A program made the position numbers and the translations under genes. From Arcticibacter pallidicorallinus (GTDB lineage: Bacteria; Bacteroidota; Bacteroidia; Sphingobacteriales; Sphingobacteriaceae), in the NCBI RefSeq assembly GCF_003002875.1, contig NZ_PVTH01000003.1, forward strand, positions 62,001 to 126,000: a stretch of 64,000 bases of DNA, in the 5' to 3' direction. The notes under the pieces were generated by a model, which made no database searches, was not told the DNA's origin, and saw only the letters and a list, made by a program, of their open reading frames with translations. Shown piece after piece: positions 9,034-18,306 of this stretch. The stretch's first letter is position 1; each line of letters begins with the position of its first letter.

Positions 9034-9619
9034 CGGTACATCCAACGGCCTTCGTCTTGCTTACAGAGGGCTTTTTTCCATTGATCAGTTCATTCACCGC
9101 ATTCTTCACGAAAGTTGACCTTGAAGGGTTGCTCTCATCCTGATCATTATCGATCGCTCCGGTATATTCGACAACATTTCCTTTATTTGTCTTGGCCAGA
9201 ATAAAAACCGTCGGCGTATGGCTCGCACCAAATCGCTTCGTTATCTGCTGATCCGCATCCAGCAGATACGGGAAACTGAAGTTCTTTTCATTGGCACGCT
9301 CCTGCATTTTGGCGAAACTATCTCCCGGCGAAGCAACCGCGTCATTCGTATTGATGGCGATCACCGGATAGCCTTTAGGAGCATACTCTGTGTTAAGGGC
9401 GATAATACGGTTCTCGTAGTCTTTGGCAACGGGACAGGTGTTACAGGTAAATACTACAATGAAACCTTTGGCTGATTTGAAATCAGCGGGAGACAACATT
9501 TTGTTGTCGACGTTCTTTAGACTAAAATCTTGGACTACCGAGCCAACGGTATAACCCTGGGCGGATAACTTCATGCAGATTGCAAGAAGCAGGACGCATG
9601 ACATAACAACTTTTTTCAT
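9014..9619 (-). CDS. Exported thioredoxin-fold redoxin (AhpC/TSA-like) with CNTC motif
   Basis: A 201-residue protein with a signal peptide (about residues 1-20, ending KLSAQ) and an AhpC/TSA-type thioredoxin fold. The active-site dithiol is C59-N-T-C62 in VVFTCNTCPVAKDY, a motif of periplasmic redoxins often annotated as thioredoxin family or resA-like; a second fold marker is SHTPTVFIL, the cis-Pro loop. It likely reduces or oxidises periplasmic proteins. It starts one base after the stop of the TlpA-like gene and is co-transcribed with it. Confidence 0.88.
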   Translation of the reverse strand: MKKVVMSCVLLLAICMKLSAQGYTVGSVVQDFSLKNVDNKMLSPADFKSAKGFIVVFTCNTCPVAKDYENRIIALNTEYAPKGYPVIAINTNDAVASPGDSFAKMQERANEKNFSFPYLLDADQQITKRFGASHTPTVFILAKTNKGNVVEYTGAIDNDQDESNPSRSTFVKNAVNELINGKKPSVSKTKAVGCTVKWKKA

Positions 9620-9620
9620 T

Positions 9621-10094
9621 TTATTCGGGGTTTATAGTTAAGCTTTTAAGTTCTTCGTAAGAGAATTCTCGTTCGTAAAAACTGCGCCGGGAAGAAGCTG
9701 TATTAACGACAAGCGTAGCCGGGACGGAACCTCTCCAGTTCTTGTCTACATGATCGATGAACTTCTGCTGGTCGGGTTCGTCGAAAATATACACTTCTGA
9801 TTCGATTTGATGCGTCTTGATGAAAGGATTTACCAGTTTTTCCAGCTTGGATCTGGAGTCGACACTAATAAGCAGAACCTGGAGAGGCAGCGCCTTATTT
9901 TCTTTACGGAGCCGCTCAAAGTAGGGGAGTTCCTGTACGCAGGGAGCGCACCAGGTAGCCCAGAAGTTAATGACAAATGTGGTATCCTTACCGTTCGCCA
10001 GCCTTTGATCAAAGTCCTTAAGGCTTAGCAGCTTCGCCTGGGCCCCAGCCCTGGAAGAAAGCAGGCAAATGAGAATAGCAAAAAGGAATTTCAT
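9621..10094 (-). CDS. TlpA-like thiol-disulfide oxidoreductase
   Basis: A 157-residue exported thioredoxin-like protein. The ATG at 10094 is chosen over an in-frame ATG at 10118 because it places a proper signal peptide (KFLFAILICLLSSRAGAQ) at the N terminus. The active site is C49-A-P-C52 in FWATWCAPCVQELP and the cis-Pro loop is RGSVPATLVV. TlpA/ResA-type proteins keep periplasmic cysteines reduced, for example during cytochrome c maturation. It forms a two-gene operon with the downstream CNTC redoxin. Confidence 0.88.
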   Translation of the reverse strand: MKFLFAILICLLSSRAGAQAKLLSLKDFDQRLANGKDTTFVINFWATWCAPCVQELPYFERLRKENKALPLQVLLISVDSRSKLEKLVNPFIKTHQIESEVYIFDEPDQQKFIDHVDKNWRGSVPATLVVNTASSRRSFYEREFSYEELKSLTINPE

Positions 10095-10122
10095 GGTAGC
10101 GGCCGATGGTATACACAAACTT

Positions 10123-10170
10123 AGGCATTAAATAAAAGCCAATCAAAAGTTTAGCTTTTATTTAATGCCT
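10123..10170. repeat. Perfect 17-bp palindrome between tonB and the tlpA-like gene
   Basis: AGGCATTAAATAAAAGC (10123-10139) is exactly reverse-complementary to 10154-10170, with a 14-base loop. It lies 51 bases past the tonB stop and 29 bases before the tlpA-like start on the minus strand. It may act as the tonB terminator, but the stem is A/T-rich and no uninterrupted T run follows, so an operator or processing site is equally possible. Confidence 0.65.
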
Positions 10171-10220
10171 GATTTATTCATCCCGGGAATACCAGAGCCT
10201 TCGCCACCGAGTTTCAGCAG

Positions 10221-11048
10221 CTATTGAGCTTCAAGATTAAGCATAATGGGAAGTGTATATTGAACCCGTACGTTTCTTCCGTTTTGCACACCGGCTCTCC
10301 ATTTGGACGATTTCTTAAGCAGACGCATGGCCTCCTCTCCGGTTCCCAATCCCATATCTCTGAGGACTTTTATATCCGTCAGACTTCCATCCTTCTCCAC
10401 TATAAAGCTTACAATCACTCTTCCTGAAACTCCCTGCTCCCTTGCAGCTGCCGGATAGTTGTAATTTTTACTGATATAGCTGTAAAATTTGGATAAGCCC
10501 CCCGGAAATTCGGGCATCTGCTCAATGGATACCATACCATAAACCTGTTCATCTTCTATAGTCGCAGCGTGAGTTGTGGTAGAGGTACCTACCGGCTGAT
10601 CGATAACCACCTCTGCGCCGGGATCTCCCTTTACTGTCTCGGGACCAGGGTCCGCCACCTTTAAATCATCTACAGTAGGAATTTCGTCCACAACCTGACT
10701 GGCAGGCACCACCCTTGGAGGAACGAATCTGACCTGATCAGTACGCCGCTTTGGAGGCTCTGCCACTGACGGAGGCGGAACACTTTCGTCAATCGCGGGC
10801 GGAGTTATCAGGACGACATCTGTATGCAGGTCTGGGGTAGGGGTTGACAATTCAGTATCGCCCCCGTTGAGGTATCTGGAAATCAGCGGCGCACTCATTA
10901 CAAGAATAAAGAAAGCCGCCCCGAAGAGCATTGACCGGGCGATGGTACGGTTGTTATTTTTGCGGAGCTGATACGCTCCATAAGCCTGATTTCGCCCTGT
11001 GAAAACGACATCTATCCATTGCTGATTAAAAATATCTAATTGTGCCAT
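10221..11048 (-). CDS. tonB: TonB-family energy transducer
   Basis: A 275-residue TonB-like protein, start chosen at 11048 (MAQLDIFNQQWIDVVF) because Sphingobacteriaceae homologues begin there; an in-frame ATG 10 codons upstream adds an unrelated leader. After the cytoplasmic QAYGAYQLR stretch there is one membrane segment (about residues 38-58), a Pro/Val/Glu-rich periplasmic linker (about 65-170) and a C-terminal TonB domain (about 185-275) with the conserved YPAAAREQGVSGRVIVSF. It passes proton-motive force from ExbB/ExbD to TonB-dependent outer-membrane transporters such as the SusC proteins in this window. ExbB/ExbD are not nearby. Confidence 0.93.
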   Translation of the reverse strand: MAQLDIFNQQWIDVVFTGRNQAYGAYQLRKNNNRTIARSMLFGAAFFILVMSAPLISRYLNGGDTELSTPTPDLHTDVVLITPPAIDESVPPPSVAEPPKRRTDQVRFVPPRVVPASQVVDEIPTVDDLKVADPGPETVKGDPGAEVVIDQPVGTSTTTHAATIEDEQVYGMVSIEQMPEFPGGLSKFYSYISKNYNYPAAAREQGVSGRVIVSFIVEKDGSLTDIKVLRDMGLGTGEEAMRLLKKSSKWRAGVQNGRNVRVQYTLPIMLNLEAQ

Positions 11049-11260
11049 TGCGGTTGAGTTTTTAAATGATCCATTCACACGGGAATCATGTCTGAAAACC
11101 CTTTATCCTAGCGGTACCTCTAAAGATGATGTGGTTTAAAGAAGATCCTTTGTCTACTTTATATCAGGATGGTTTAAGACAGAGAATTCCACAACTGGAA
11201 ATGCAGATTTTGAAAAAGCACTAAAAATGATTGAAAAAAATGGTTTATTCCCCTCATTCA

Positions 11261-11291
11261 TTAGGCATTCCAAGCATTAAAACTAAATTTG
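11261..11291 (+). promoter_or_regulatory. Putative promoter of purL
   Basis: TAAATTTG (11284-11291) is an exact -7 match (TAnnTTTG) with TTAGG at 11261, 20 bases upstream, as a weak -33. It ends 17 bases before the ATG at 11309, so the longer in-frame ORF starting at 11231 would begin upstream of this promoter; this supports the shorter start. Confidence 0.55.
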
Positions 11292-11308
11292 CAAATCAAA
11301 ACATTACA

Positions 11309-14300
11309 ATGATCTATTTCTTCTCTAGTCAATCCCAAATAGTTTTCGCGGTACAATCACAACAACAGCTGTCTGCGGGCGATATTCCGAAGCTGGAATG
11401 GTTGTTTGGTGGTGCAAATCTCAGTAATGAAAGCACGCTTAAGGCCCCCTTCGTTGGTCCCCGTGCTGCTATGATCACTCCATGGAGCACCAATGCAGTG
11501 GAAATCACGCAAAACATGGGCATTCAGGGCATCATCAGAATTGAAGAGTTTCGGCAGGTAGAAGAAAGCTTTACCGGATTCGATCCGATGCTGTCTCAGA
11601 AATACAAAGAGCTTAATCAGGATCTGTACACCGTCCATGTAAAGCCAGAAGAGATCAAGGAAATTCAAGACATTGCAGCATATAACAAGCAGGAAGGGCT
11701 TTCGCTGAGTGACGAAGAGGTTGATTACCTCATCGGCCTTTCTCAAAGACTTGGGCGTGCCCTTACCGACTCGGAAGTATTCGGTTTTTCTCAGGTAAAT
11801 TCAGAACATTGCCGCCATAAAATATTCAACGGAAAGTTTGTTATAGACGGAGAAGAACAACCCTCTTCCCTATTTAAACTGATCAGAAAGACTTCAGAGA
11901 CCCATCCGAATGACATCGTATCGGCATATAAAGATAATGTGGCGTTCATCAAAGGGCCTAAGGTTCTTCAGTTTGCACCTAAGCGTGCCGACGTACCCGA
12001 TTACTACACAACAAGCGAATTTGAATCTGTTATTTCCATAAAAGCAGAAACACATAACTTCCCTACAACGGTAGAACCTTTCAACGGAGCGGCGACCGGT
12101 TCGGGAGGAGAGATCAGGGACAGGCTTGCCGGCGGACAAGGTTCATTGCCTCTGGCAGGTACAGCTGTATACATGACCGCATTATCCAGACTGGAAGAAA
12201 ACCGTCCCTGGGAGAAAGGCATGGAGGAAAGACAATGGTTATACCAGACTCCGATGGATATCCTGATCAAGGCATCTAATGGTGCTTCTGATTTTGGTAA
12301 CAAATTCGGACAGCCATTAATTACAGGATCCGTACTGACATTTGAACATACAGAAGACAATCGCAAACTTGGCTTTGACAAGGTGATCATGCTTGCGGGT
12401 GGCGTGGGCTATGGCAAGGCAAGCCAGGCTCAGAAACAAAAGCCCTCAACGGGCGATAAAATCGTTATCCTCGGCGGAGAAAACTACCGGATTGGTATGG
12501 GAGGCGCGGCGGTATCTTCAGCAGACACCGGTGCTCTTGGTTCAGGAATTGAGCTTAATGCTGTTCAGCGCTCTAATCCGGAAATGCAGAAGAGAGCGGC
12601 GAACGCTGTTCGCGGTATGGTGGAAAGCGATCACAACACGATCATCTCCATTCACGACCATGGTGCAGGCGGGCATTTAAATTGTCTTTCAGAGCTGGTA
12701 GAAGATACCGGCGGTAAGATCGATCTGGATATGCTCCCTGTGGGCGATCCTACCCTTTCCGCTAAAGAAATCATCGGAAATGAATCTCAGGAGCGTATGG
12801 GTCTGGTTATCGGACAAGAAAACATCGACACACTGAAAAGAATCGCTGATCGCGAAAGGTCTCCAATGTACACCGTAGGAACGGTTACAGGTGACCACCG
12901 CTTTACATTTGAATCAGCAACTACCGGCATCAAACCCATGGATCTGGAGCTGAAAGATATGTTTGGCAGCTCTCCGAAGGTGATCATGGAGGATAAGAAA
13001 ATTGAAAGAAAGTATCAGCCCTTGACTTACGATGCAGCGAACTTCGACGCTTACCTTAACCAGGTATTGCAGCTTGAAGCTGTAGCATGTAAAGACTGGC
13101 TGACAAATAAGGTGGACCGTTGCGTAGGCGGGCGTGTTGCCAAGCAGCAATGCGCAGGACCTCTGCAGCTACCTCTGAATAACTGCGGCGTTATGGCCCT
13201 GGATTTCCAGGGAAAAGAAGGTATTGCTACCTCCGTAGGACACTCTCCTTTAACAGCACTGATCGACGCAGCTGCGGGAAGCCGCAATGCCATTGCAGAA
13301 TCACTTTCCAACATCGTTTGGGCACCTCTCAAGGATGGCCTGACGAGTGTTTCCCTTTCCGCAAACTGGATGTGGGCATGCAAGAATGAAGGTGAAGACG
13401 CACGTCTCTACGAAGCGGTGAAGGCATGTTCAGACTTCGCGATAGACCTTGGCATCAATATCCCGACCGGAAAAGACTCCCTGTCCATGAAACAAAAGTA
13501 CAAGGACGGGGATGTGATCGCTCCGGGTACGGTTATCATATCAGCGGGAGGTAATTGCAGCGATATCACCGCTGTAGTGGAACCGGTTCTTCAAAAAGAT
13601 GGCGGTAACATCTATTACATCAATCTATCTGAGGATAGCTATAAATTAGGCGGCTCATCTTTTGCTCAGGTATTGAACAGAATCGGCGATGAAGCACCTG
13701 ACGTAAAAAATGCGGCGAACTTCAAGACAACGTTTAATGTGCTTCAGGAGCTGATAAAAGGCGGCAAAATTCAGGCAGGTCATGATATCGGCAGCGGCGG
13801 TTTGATCACAACACTGCTGGAAATGTGTTTCGCTGACAGAGAGCTGGGAGCAGATATCGATCTTACCTCTCTGGGAGAACAGGATATCATCAAGCTTCTT
13901 TTTGCTGAGAATATCGGTGTGGTTTTCCAGGCATCTGCTGGTGTCGAGGAAACGCTATCTGCAAAGGACATTCGCTTCCATAAAATCGGTACAGTCAACG
14001 ACACTGCCAAACTAAATTTAACCAGCCTTGGAGCTGTTGAGCTGAACCTGAGCATTGACGATTTACGCGACGTTTGGTTCAAAACATCGTATCTCCTTGA
14101 TCAGAAACAAAGCGGTCCGGTAAAGGCTAAAGAACGCTTTGAGAATTATAAAAATCAGCAGCTGAGGTATTCATTCCCATCTCATTTTGATGGAAAGAAG
14201 CCTGTTTTGGAAGAAGGCAAGCCTCGCATCAAAGCGGCTATCATCCGTGAAAAAGGAAGCAATTCGGAAAGAGAGATGGCTAACGCGATGTATCTGGCCG

Positions 14301-14977
14301 GCTTTGACGTCAAAGACGTGCACATGACCGACCTGATCTCTGGTCGCGAGACCCTGGAGGATATCCAGTTCATCGGCGCAGTTGGTGGATTCTCCAACTC
14401 TGATGTACTCGGATCTGCAAAAGGATGGGCAGGAGCTTTCCTTTATAATGAAAAGGCCAGAATTGCGCTGGAGAACTTCTTCGACCGTCCGGACACCCTG
14501 TCTGTGGGTATCTGTAACGGCTGTCAGCTCTTCGTTGAGCTGGGTCTGATCAACAAGGATCACAAGGACAAGCCTAAAATGCTGCATAACGACAGTAACA
14601 AGCATGAAAGCGGCTTCACGTCACTGACTATTCAGGAAAACAATTCCGTTATGCTGTCGAGTCTTGCCGGAAGTACGCTGGGTGTGTGGATATCTCATGG
14701 GGAGGGTAAATTCCAGCTGCCAATGGATCAGGATCAGTATCAGATCGTGGCGAAATACGGATATGAAAGCTATCCTGCAAATCCGAACGGATCAGGATAC
14801 AATACGGCTATCCTATGCGACGACACCGGTCGTCACCTGGTGACTATGCCACATATCGAACGCTCGATATTCCAGTGGAACTGGGCACATTATCCTGCAG
14901 GTAGAAAGGACGAAGTAACACCATGGATAGAGGCTTTCGTAAATGCCAGAAAATGGCTGGAAAACCATCAGGGATAA
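11309..14977 (+). CDS. purL: Phosphoribosylformylglycinamidine synthase (large, single-chain PurL)
   Basis: Converts FGAR, glutamine and ATP to FGAM in de novo purine synthesis (EC 6.3.5.3). At 1,222 residues it is the fused proteobacterial/eukaryotic-type enzyme, slightly shorter than E. coli PurL (about 1,295). An N-terminal PurS-like region is followed by two AIR-synthase-like ATPase repeats (SEHCRHKIF and THNFPTTVEPFNGAATG in the first) and a C-terminal class I glutaminase with nucleophile C1069 in GICNGCQ and the His/Glu of WISHGEGKF. The start at 11309 (MIYFFSSQS) fits the family and the promoter just upstream. It is monocistronic, ending at a bidirectional terminator. Confidence 0.97.
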   Translation: MIYFFSSQSQIVFAVQSQQQLSAGDIPKLEWLFGGANLSNESTLKAPFVGPRAAMITPWSTNAVEITQNMGIQGIIRIEEFRQVEESFTGFDPMLSQKYKELNQDLYTVHVKPEEIKEIQDIAAYNKQEGLSLSDEEVDYLIGLSQRLGRALTDSEVFGFSQVNSEHCRHKIFNGKFVIDGEEQPSSLFKLIRKTSETHPNDIVSAYKDNVAFIKGPKVLQFAPKRADVPDYYTTSEFESVISIKAETHNFPTTVEPFNGAATGSGGEIRDRLAGGQGSLPLAGTAVYMTALSRLEENRPWEKGMEERQWLYQTPMDILIKASNGASDFGNKFGQPLITGSVLTFEHTEDNRKLGFDKVIMLAGGVGYGKASQAQKQKPSTGDKIVILGGENYRIGMGGAAVSSADTGALGSGIELNAVQRSNPEMQKRAANAVRGMVESDHNTIISIHDHGAGGHLNCLSELVEDTGGKIDLDMLPVGDPTLSAKEIIGNESQERMGLVIGQENIDTLKRIADRERSPMYTVGTVTGDHRFTFESATTGIKPMDLELKDMFGSSPKVIMEDKKIERKYQPLTYDAANFDAYLNQVLQLEAVACKDWLTNKVDRCVGGRVAKQQCAGPLQLPLNNCGVMALDFQGKEGIATSVGHSPLTALIDAAAGSRNAIAESLSNIVWAPLKDGLTSVSLSANWMWACKNEGEDARLYEAVKACSDFAIDLGINIPTGKDSLSMKQKYKDGDVIAPGTVIISAGGNCSDITAVVEPVLQKDGGNIYYINLSEDSYKLGGSSFAQVLNRIGDEAPDVKNAANFKTTFNVLQELIKGGKIQAGHDIGSGGLITTLLEMCFADRELGADIDLTSLGEQDIIKLLFAENIGVVFQASAGVEETLSAKDIRFHKIGTVNDTAKLNLTSLGAVELNLSIDDLRDVWFKTSYLLDQKQSGPVKAKERFENYKNQQLRYSFPSHFDGKKPVLEEGKPRIKAAIIREKGSNSEREMANAMYLAGFDVKDVHMTDLISGRETLEDIQFIGAVGGFSNSDVLGSAKGWAGAFLYNEKARIALENFFDRPDTLSVGICNGCQLFVELGLINKDHKDKPKMLHNDSNKHESGFTSLTIQENNSVMLSSLAGSTLGVWISHGEGKFQLPMDQDQYQIVAKYGYESYPANPNGSGYNTAILCDDTGRHLVTMPHIERSIFQWNWAHYPAGRKDEVTPWIEAFVNARKWLENHQG

Positions 14978-14996
14978 TAGAAGGCTGATAAATATT

Positions 14997-15036
14997 AAAA
15001 AGAGCAGGCAGAATGGATTCTCGCCTGCTCTTTTTT
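14997..15036. terminator. Bidirectional terminator between purL and xth
   Basis: AAAAAGAGCAGGC (14997-15009) pairs perfectly with GCCTGCTCTTTTT (15023-15035), loop 13 bases. Six T residues follow on the plus strand (15031-15036), and the A run on the left arm gives a T run on the minus strand, so it serves both convergent genes. Confidence 0.9.
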
Positions 15037-15061
15037 GTTATTAGCCTTGTTCTTTCCGGCT

Positions 15062-15844
15062 TTATACCGCCGTATCGGCAAGCTCTATCCAAACCGGAGC
15101 ATGATCGCTGGTCTTTTCCCAGCCCCGTACATGCTTATCTACTCCCGCTGCAGCCAGACGGCTATCCAGTGAAGGGCTCAACAAGAAATGATCAATGCGC
15201 AGTCCGGCATCCCGCCCGTAAGCGTTACGGAAATAATCCCAGAACGTATATATTTTTTCATTGGGATAGAGCTTTCTCAGGGCGTCTGTCCAACCTTGAT
15301 CAACCAAATTTTTAAACGCCTGCCTGACCTCCGGTCTGAACAGGGCATCTTCCACCCAGCGTTCCGGCTTATACACATCCAGCTCCGTAGGCATCACATT
15401 GTAGTCGCCAGTTAAAACAACCGGCAAACCAGACTGCAACAGCCCCGCGGCATGCGCAGTAAGCCTTTCGAACCATCGCAGCTTATATTCGAGCTTCGGT
15501 CCCGGAACCGGGTTTCCATTAGGCAGATAGAGACAGCCTACCACTATGCCATCTACGATTGCTTCGATGTACCTGCTATGTTCATCCTCCGGATCTCCGG
15601 GCAGTGCCCGCCTGACTTCTTTAATTTCCCGGTCCCTGGCAAGGATAGCCACTCCATTCCAGCTCTTTTGCCCGTGCCAGATTACATTATACCCGGCATC
15701 CCGGATAGCTTGTTCAGGAAATTTCTCCTGTGGCGCCTTAAGCTCCTGAAGGCATACGATATCGGGTGCGGATTCCTCCAGCCAGCGGAGTAAAACAGGC
15801 AGCCTGCCGTTAACTCCATTCACATTGTAAGTTGCTATTTTCAT
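15062..15844 (-). CDS. xth: Exodeoxyribonuclease III
   Basis: A 260-residue AP endonuclease / 3'-5' exonuclease of the ExoIII (EEP) family for base-excision repair. It begins MKIATYNVNGVNGRL at 15844; an ATG five codons upstream is less like the family. Active-site signatures are in order: the Asn of YNVNG, the Glu of CLQELK, GDYNVMPTELDVY with the catalytic Asp/Asn, LRIDHFLLS and the C-terminal SDHAPVWIEL with Asp-His. Length and motifs are canonical. Converges on purL. Confidence 0.95.
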   Translation of the reverse strand: MKIATYNVNGVNGRLPVLLRWLEESAPDIVCLQELKAPQEKFPEQAIRDAGYNVIWHGQKSWNGVAILARDREIKEVRRALPGDPEDEHSRYIEAIVDGIVVGCLYLPNGNPVPGPKLEYKLRWFERLTAHAAGLLQSGLPVVLTGDYNVMPTELDVYKPERWVEDALFRPEVRQAFKNLVDQGWTDALRKLYPNEKIYTFWDYFRNAYGRDAGLRIDHFLLSPSLDSRLAAAGVDKHVRGWEKTSDHAPVWIELADTAV

Positions 15845-16082
15845 ATCAGGGTAAAACAAATGTACACCGTTCTGCTTGCATTGTTATTCTGAACTACAAT
15901 TTGCATGTCGAATTTAAGGACTTCTCTACTACCACTCTACGACCAAGATCAGTACCGACGGGCGATGACCGGCCCTGACGCACAAATACATTTATTCGGT
16001 TAACGAAAAAGGCGCGCGTTAGGGCCGGCAGCAAACAGACCAGACAGCTATTTGTTATATAATGGTATTTAATTGTATAGCT

Positions 16083-16400
16083 ATGAAAACTCTATGGAAA
16101 AGCATGCTCTGCGCGTTGATGATGAGCGTGTCGTTCGAAGGAATCGCGCAAAGCGGAAAGGATACGCTTAAAGTGAACCCTGACCCTGCTATCAAGAAAA
16201 CCGCAAAAAAGGTTGGTAACAAAACTTCTGAGATTGCGGCAAAGGGAGCTGCTAAAGTTGTTGATAAAACATATAAAGACAAAGTAGGGCCGCAGGGTCA
16301 AACCATCTATATCGACAATGAATCCCGGTACTATTATATTAATACAAAGGGCAAAAAAGTTTACGTCAGCAAATCAAGGCTCAAGCCGTCGGGGAAATAA
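16083..16400 (+). CDS. Small exported protein with a PBCV-specific basic adaptor-like C terminus
   Basis: A 105-residue protein, start at 16083 so that the signal peptide (KTLWKSMLCALMMSVSFEG, cleavage near AQS) is N-terminal; a second in-frame ATG at 16062 is less likely. The middle is Lys/Ala-rich. The C terminus (YYYINTKGKKVYVSKSRLK) resembles the short PBCV-specific basic adaptor repeat found in Bacteroidetes secreted proteins, usually written GxYYINxxGKKVYV. That resemblance is from memory. Role unknown, perhaps binding acidic polymers at the surface. It is followed by a strong hairpin at 16455. Confidence 0.75.
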   Translation: MKTLWKSMLCALMMSVSFEGIAQSGKDTLKVNPDPAIKKTAKKVGNKTSEIAAKGAAKVVDKTYKDKVGPQGQTIYIDNESRYYYINTKGKKVYVSKSRLKPSGK

Positions 16401-16454
16401 CCGGAATTTTTCTTCTACCGGCTGCATAGCGATAGCTTACCGGACTCTTGTCTC

Positions 16455-16500
16455 AAGAGGCTTAAACCAGTTCCCTTCCGGGAGCTGGCTTAAGCCTCTT
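16455..16500 (+). terminator. Long hairpin after the small exported protein gene
   Basis: AAGAGGCTTAA (16455-16465) pairs with TTAAGCCTCTT (16490-16500), and after one mismatch a second nine-pair stem (16467-16475 with 16480-16488, one G-U) continues to a TTCC tetraloop. The downstream T content is modest. It probably ends transcription of the gene at 16083. The rest of the 319-base gap 16401-16719 shows no convincing gene. Confidence 0.65.
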
Positions 16501-16719
16501 CATTATTGTGCTGTCAGGCCGCATTCAGACCTTGCCATATCCCTTTCCATCTTCTTTTTACCATTGCAACCTCTTCTTAGCTATTGCATCATTTGCCCTG
16601 CATAAATGACCATTTTGTCGGTCAGACTTCCGTTCATCGTTTGGATATTTGATCTGGCATCGATACACAACAGCCCCCTACGAACCGGCCAGATAAACAA
16701 CTCCTTCATACCCCGATCA

Positions 16720-18297
16720 ATGTACAAAACACTCATCATGACTTCCTACCTGCTTCTCATCGCGAACTCCGCAACTCTGGCTCAAACCGTGCCGCTTCCA
16801 ATCATCAGCATGGAAAACGGGCTATTGGCTTATGGCAGCGATGAAGAAGGGAACCAAATTCCTGATTTTAGTTACGCGGGCTATAAGAACAGTAACGTAG
16901 GCATACCCGTAGTTACAAAGGTTCTCAAAACGATTTCGCCTGTGATGGGTGATAATACTAATCATATTAACCAGGCTATTCTGTCTATGGCCAGGAAACC
17001 CAAAGACAGTTATGGAATAAGAGGGGTACTGCTTTTAGAAAAGGGCCGGTATGACGTTTTCGGAGTAATCAGAGTAAACGTCGACGGAATTATTATTCGC
17101 GGCGCCGGAAGCGGGCACAATCCGGATTCGGCAACAGTGATTTACGGCCGGGGAAATTCTCCGGAGAAACGAACCATAATGGTTGCTGGCAGCGGAACAG
17201 CCAAATGGGAAAAGCAAGGCGAACAGACGAACATTACCACGGAATTTGTGCCCGTTAACGGCAACTCTTTTGAAGTCGAAAGTACAAAAGGATATCATGT
17301 TGGGGACGTCATAGTGATCGAGCACCCCTGTACCGAAGAATGGCTCCATGCTATTGATTACGGAGGAACTGCCGGTGCCGCGTCAGAGCGATGGAAAGTA
17401 GACGAGTATCCGATCGTGTTCAAAAGAACCATTAAAGAGATAAGAGGAAATACGATAGTCACGGACGTTCCCCTTTATAACCACTTAAATAAGAAGCTTG
17501 CTCAATCATACATCTATAAAATACGAGAAGACATACGTAATAATATAGGTATCGAAGATCTGCGGATTGAGATTTCAGACTGGAAAAACAGGGACAGCGA
17601 CGAGGACCACGCCCGGAATGCCTTGCAACTGAAAGGAGTGGAAGACTGCTGGGTAAAGAATGTCTCCACCGCGTACTTTATTAATTCGGGAGTTTCTCTT
17701 GTCAACGCAAACCGGGTTACCGTTGCGGATTGTCTGGCAGAGGACCCTGTCTCCAGAATACACGGCGGCCGAAGATACAACTTCAGTGTTGATGATTATT
17801 GCAGCCAGATTTTATTTAAAGACTGTATAGCCAAAAAAGGCAGGCATAATTATATTTCCAATGGGGCTACTACCGTTTCCGGGATCGTATTTCTCCATTG
17901 TGTATCTATAGATCCCTATGCTTCAAGTGAGGGCCATCGCAAGTGGTCAATGGCCGTTCTGTTTGACAACTTTCAGGATAGAGGCCATCTCATCGGTAAC
18001 CATATCGTCCTTGGAGCCTATAATCGCGGAAGCTACGGCACGGGGCATGGCTGGTCTCTGGCACATAGCGTGATCTGGAACTGCGACCTCAAACGGCCTG
18101 ACGGCCGGAGGGGAATCGTCATCTGCCAGAAACCACCAACCGCACAGAATTATGTTATCGGTGGGTTTGGAGATGTGAACAGGAATGTTCCTTTTCCTCA
18201 GTATCCGGCGGGACATATAACGGGCATAAATAAAGGCATAAAACTGCTGCCGGAATCGTTATTCCAACAGCAGCTAAAAGAACGGACAGGAAGATAG
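16720..18297 (+). CDS. Secreted right-handed beta-helix protein, probable polysaccharide-active enzyme
   Basis: A 525-residue protein; the ATG at 16720 gives a signal peptide (YKTLIMTSYLLLIANSATLAQ), whereas the ORF open from 16606 has an implausible 38-residue extension. The body has successive short beta-strand turns typical of pectate-lyase-like parallel beta-helices (GVEDCWVKNVSTAYFINSG, NRVTVADCLAEDP, ILFKDCIAKKGRHNYISNG). A conserved-looking block, HRKWSMAVLFDNF then YGTGHGW, resembles an uncharacterised Bacteroidetes beta-helix family I recall from PULs. It could be a lyase acting on the uronate polymer processed by the neighbouring GH88 enzyme; no CAZy family is assigned with confidence. 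It converges on GH88 with a 9-base gap. Confidence 0.75.
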   Translation: MYKTLIMTSYLLLIANSATLAQTVPLPIISMENGLLAYGSDEEGNQIPDFSYAGYKNSNVGIPVVTKVLKTISPVMGDNTNHINQAILSMARKPKDSYGIRGVLLLEKGRYDVFGVIRVNVDGIIIRGAGSGHNPDSATVIYGRGNSPEKRTIMVAGSGTAKWEKQGEQTNITTEFVPVNGNSFEVESTKGYHVGDVIVIEHPCTEEWLHAIDYGGTAGAASERWKVDEYPIVFKRTIKEIRGNTIVTDVPLYNHLNKKLAQSYIYKIREDIRNNIGIEDLRIEISDWKNRDSDEDHARNALQLKGVEDCWVKNVSTAYFINSGVSLVNANRVTVADCLAEDPVSRIHGGRRYNFSVDDYCSQILFKDCIAKKGRHNYISNGATTVSGIVFLHCVSIDPYASSEGHRKWSMAVLFDNFQDRGHLIGNHIVLGAYNRGSYGTGHGWSLAHSVIWNCDLKRPDGRRGIVICQKPPTAQNYVIGGFGDVNRNVPFPQYPAGHITGINKGIKLLPESLFQQQLKERTGR

Positions 18298-18306
18298 TTA
18301 GCAGAG

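Noticed and set aside
10155..10220. Open frame continuing after the tonB TAG stop for about 21 codons
   Set aside because: Suggestive of readthrough, but the TonB C-terminal domain is already complete and no readthrough signal is visible.
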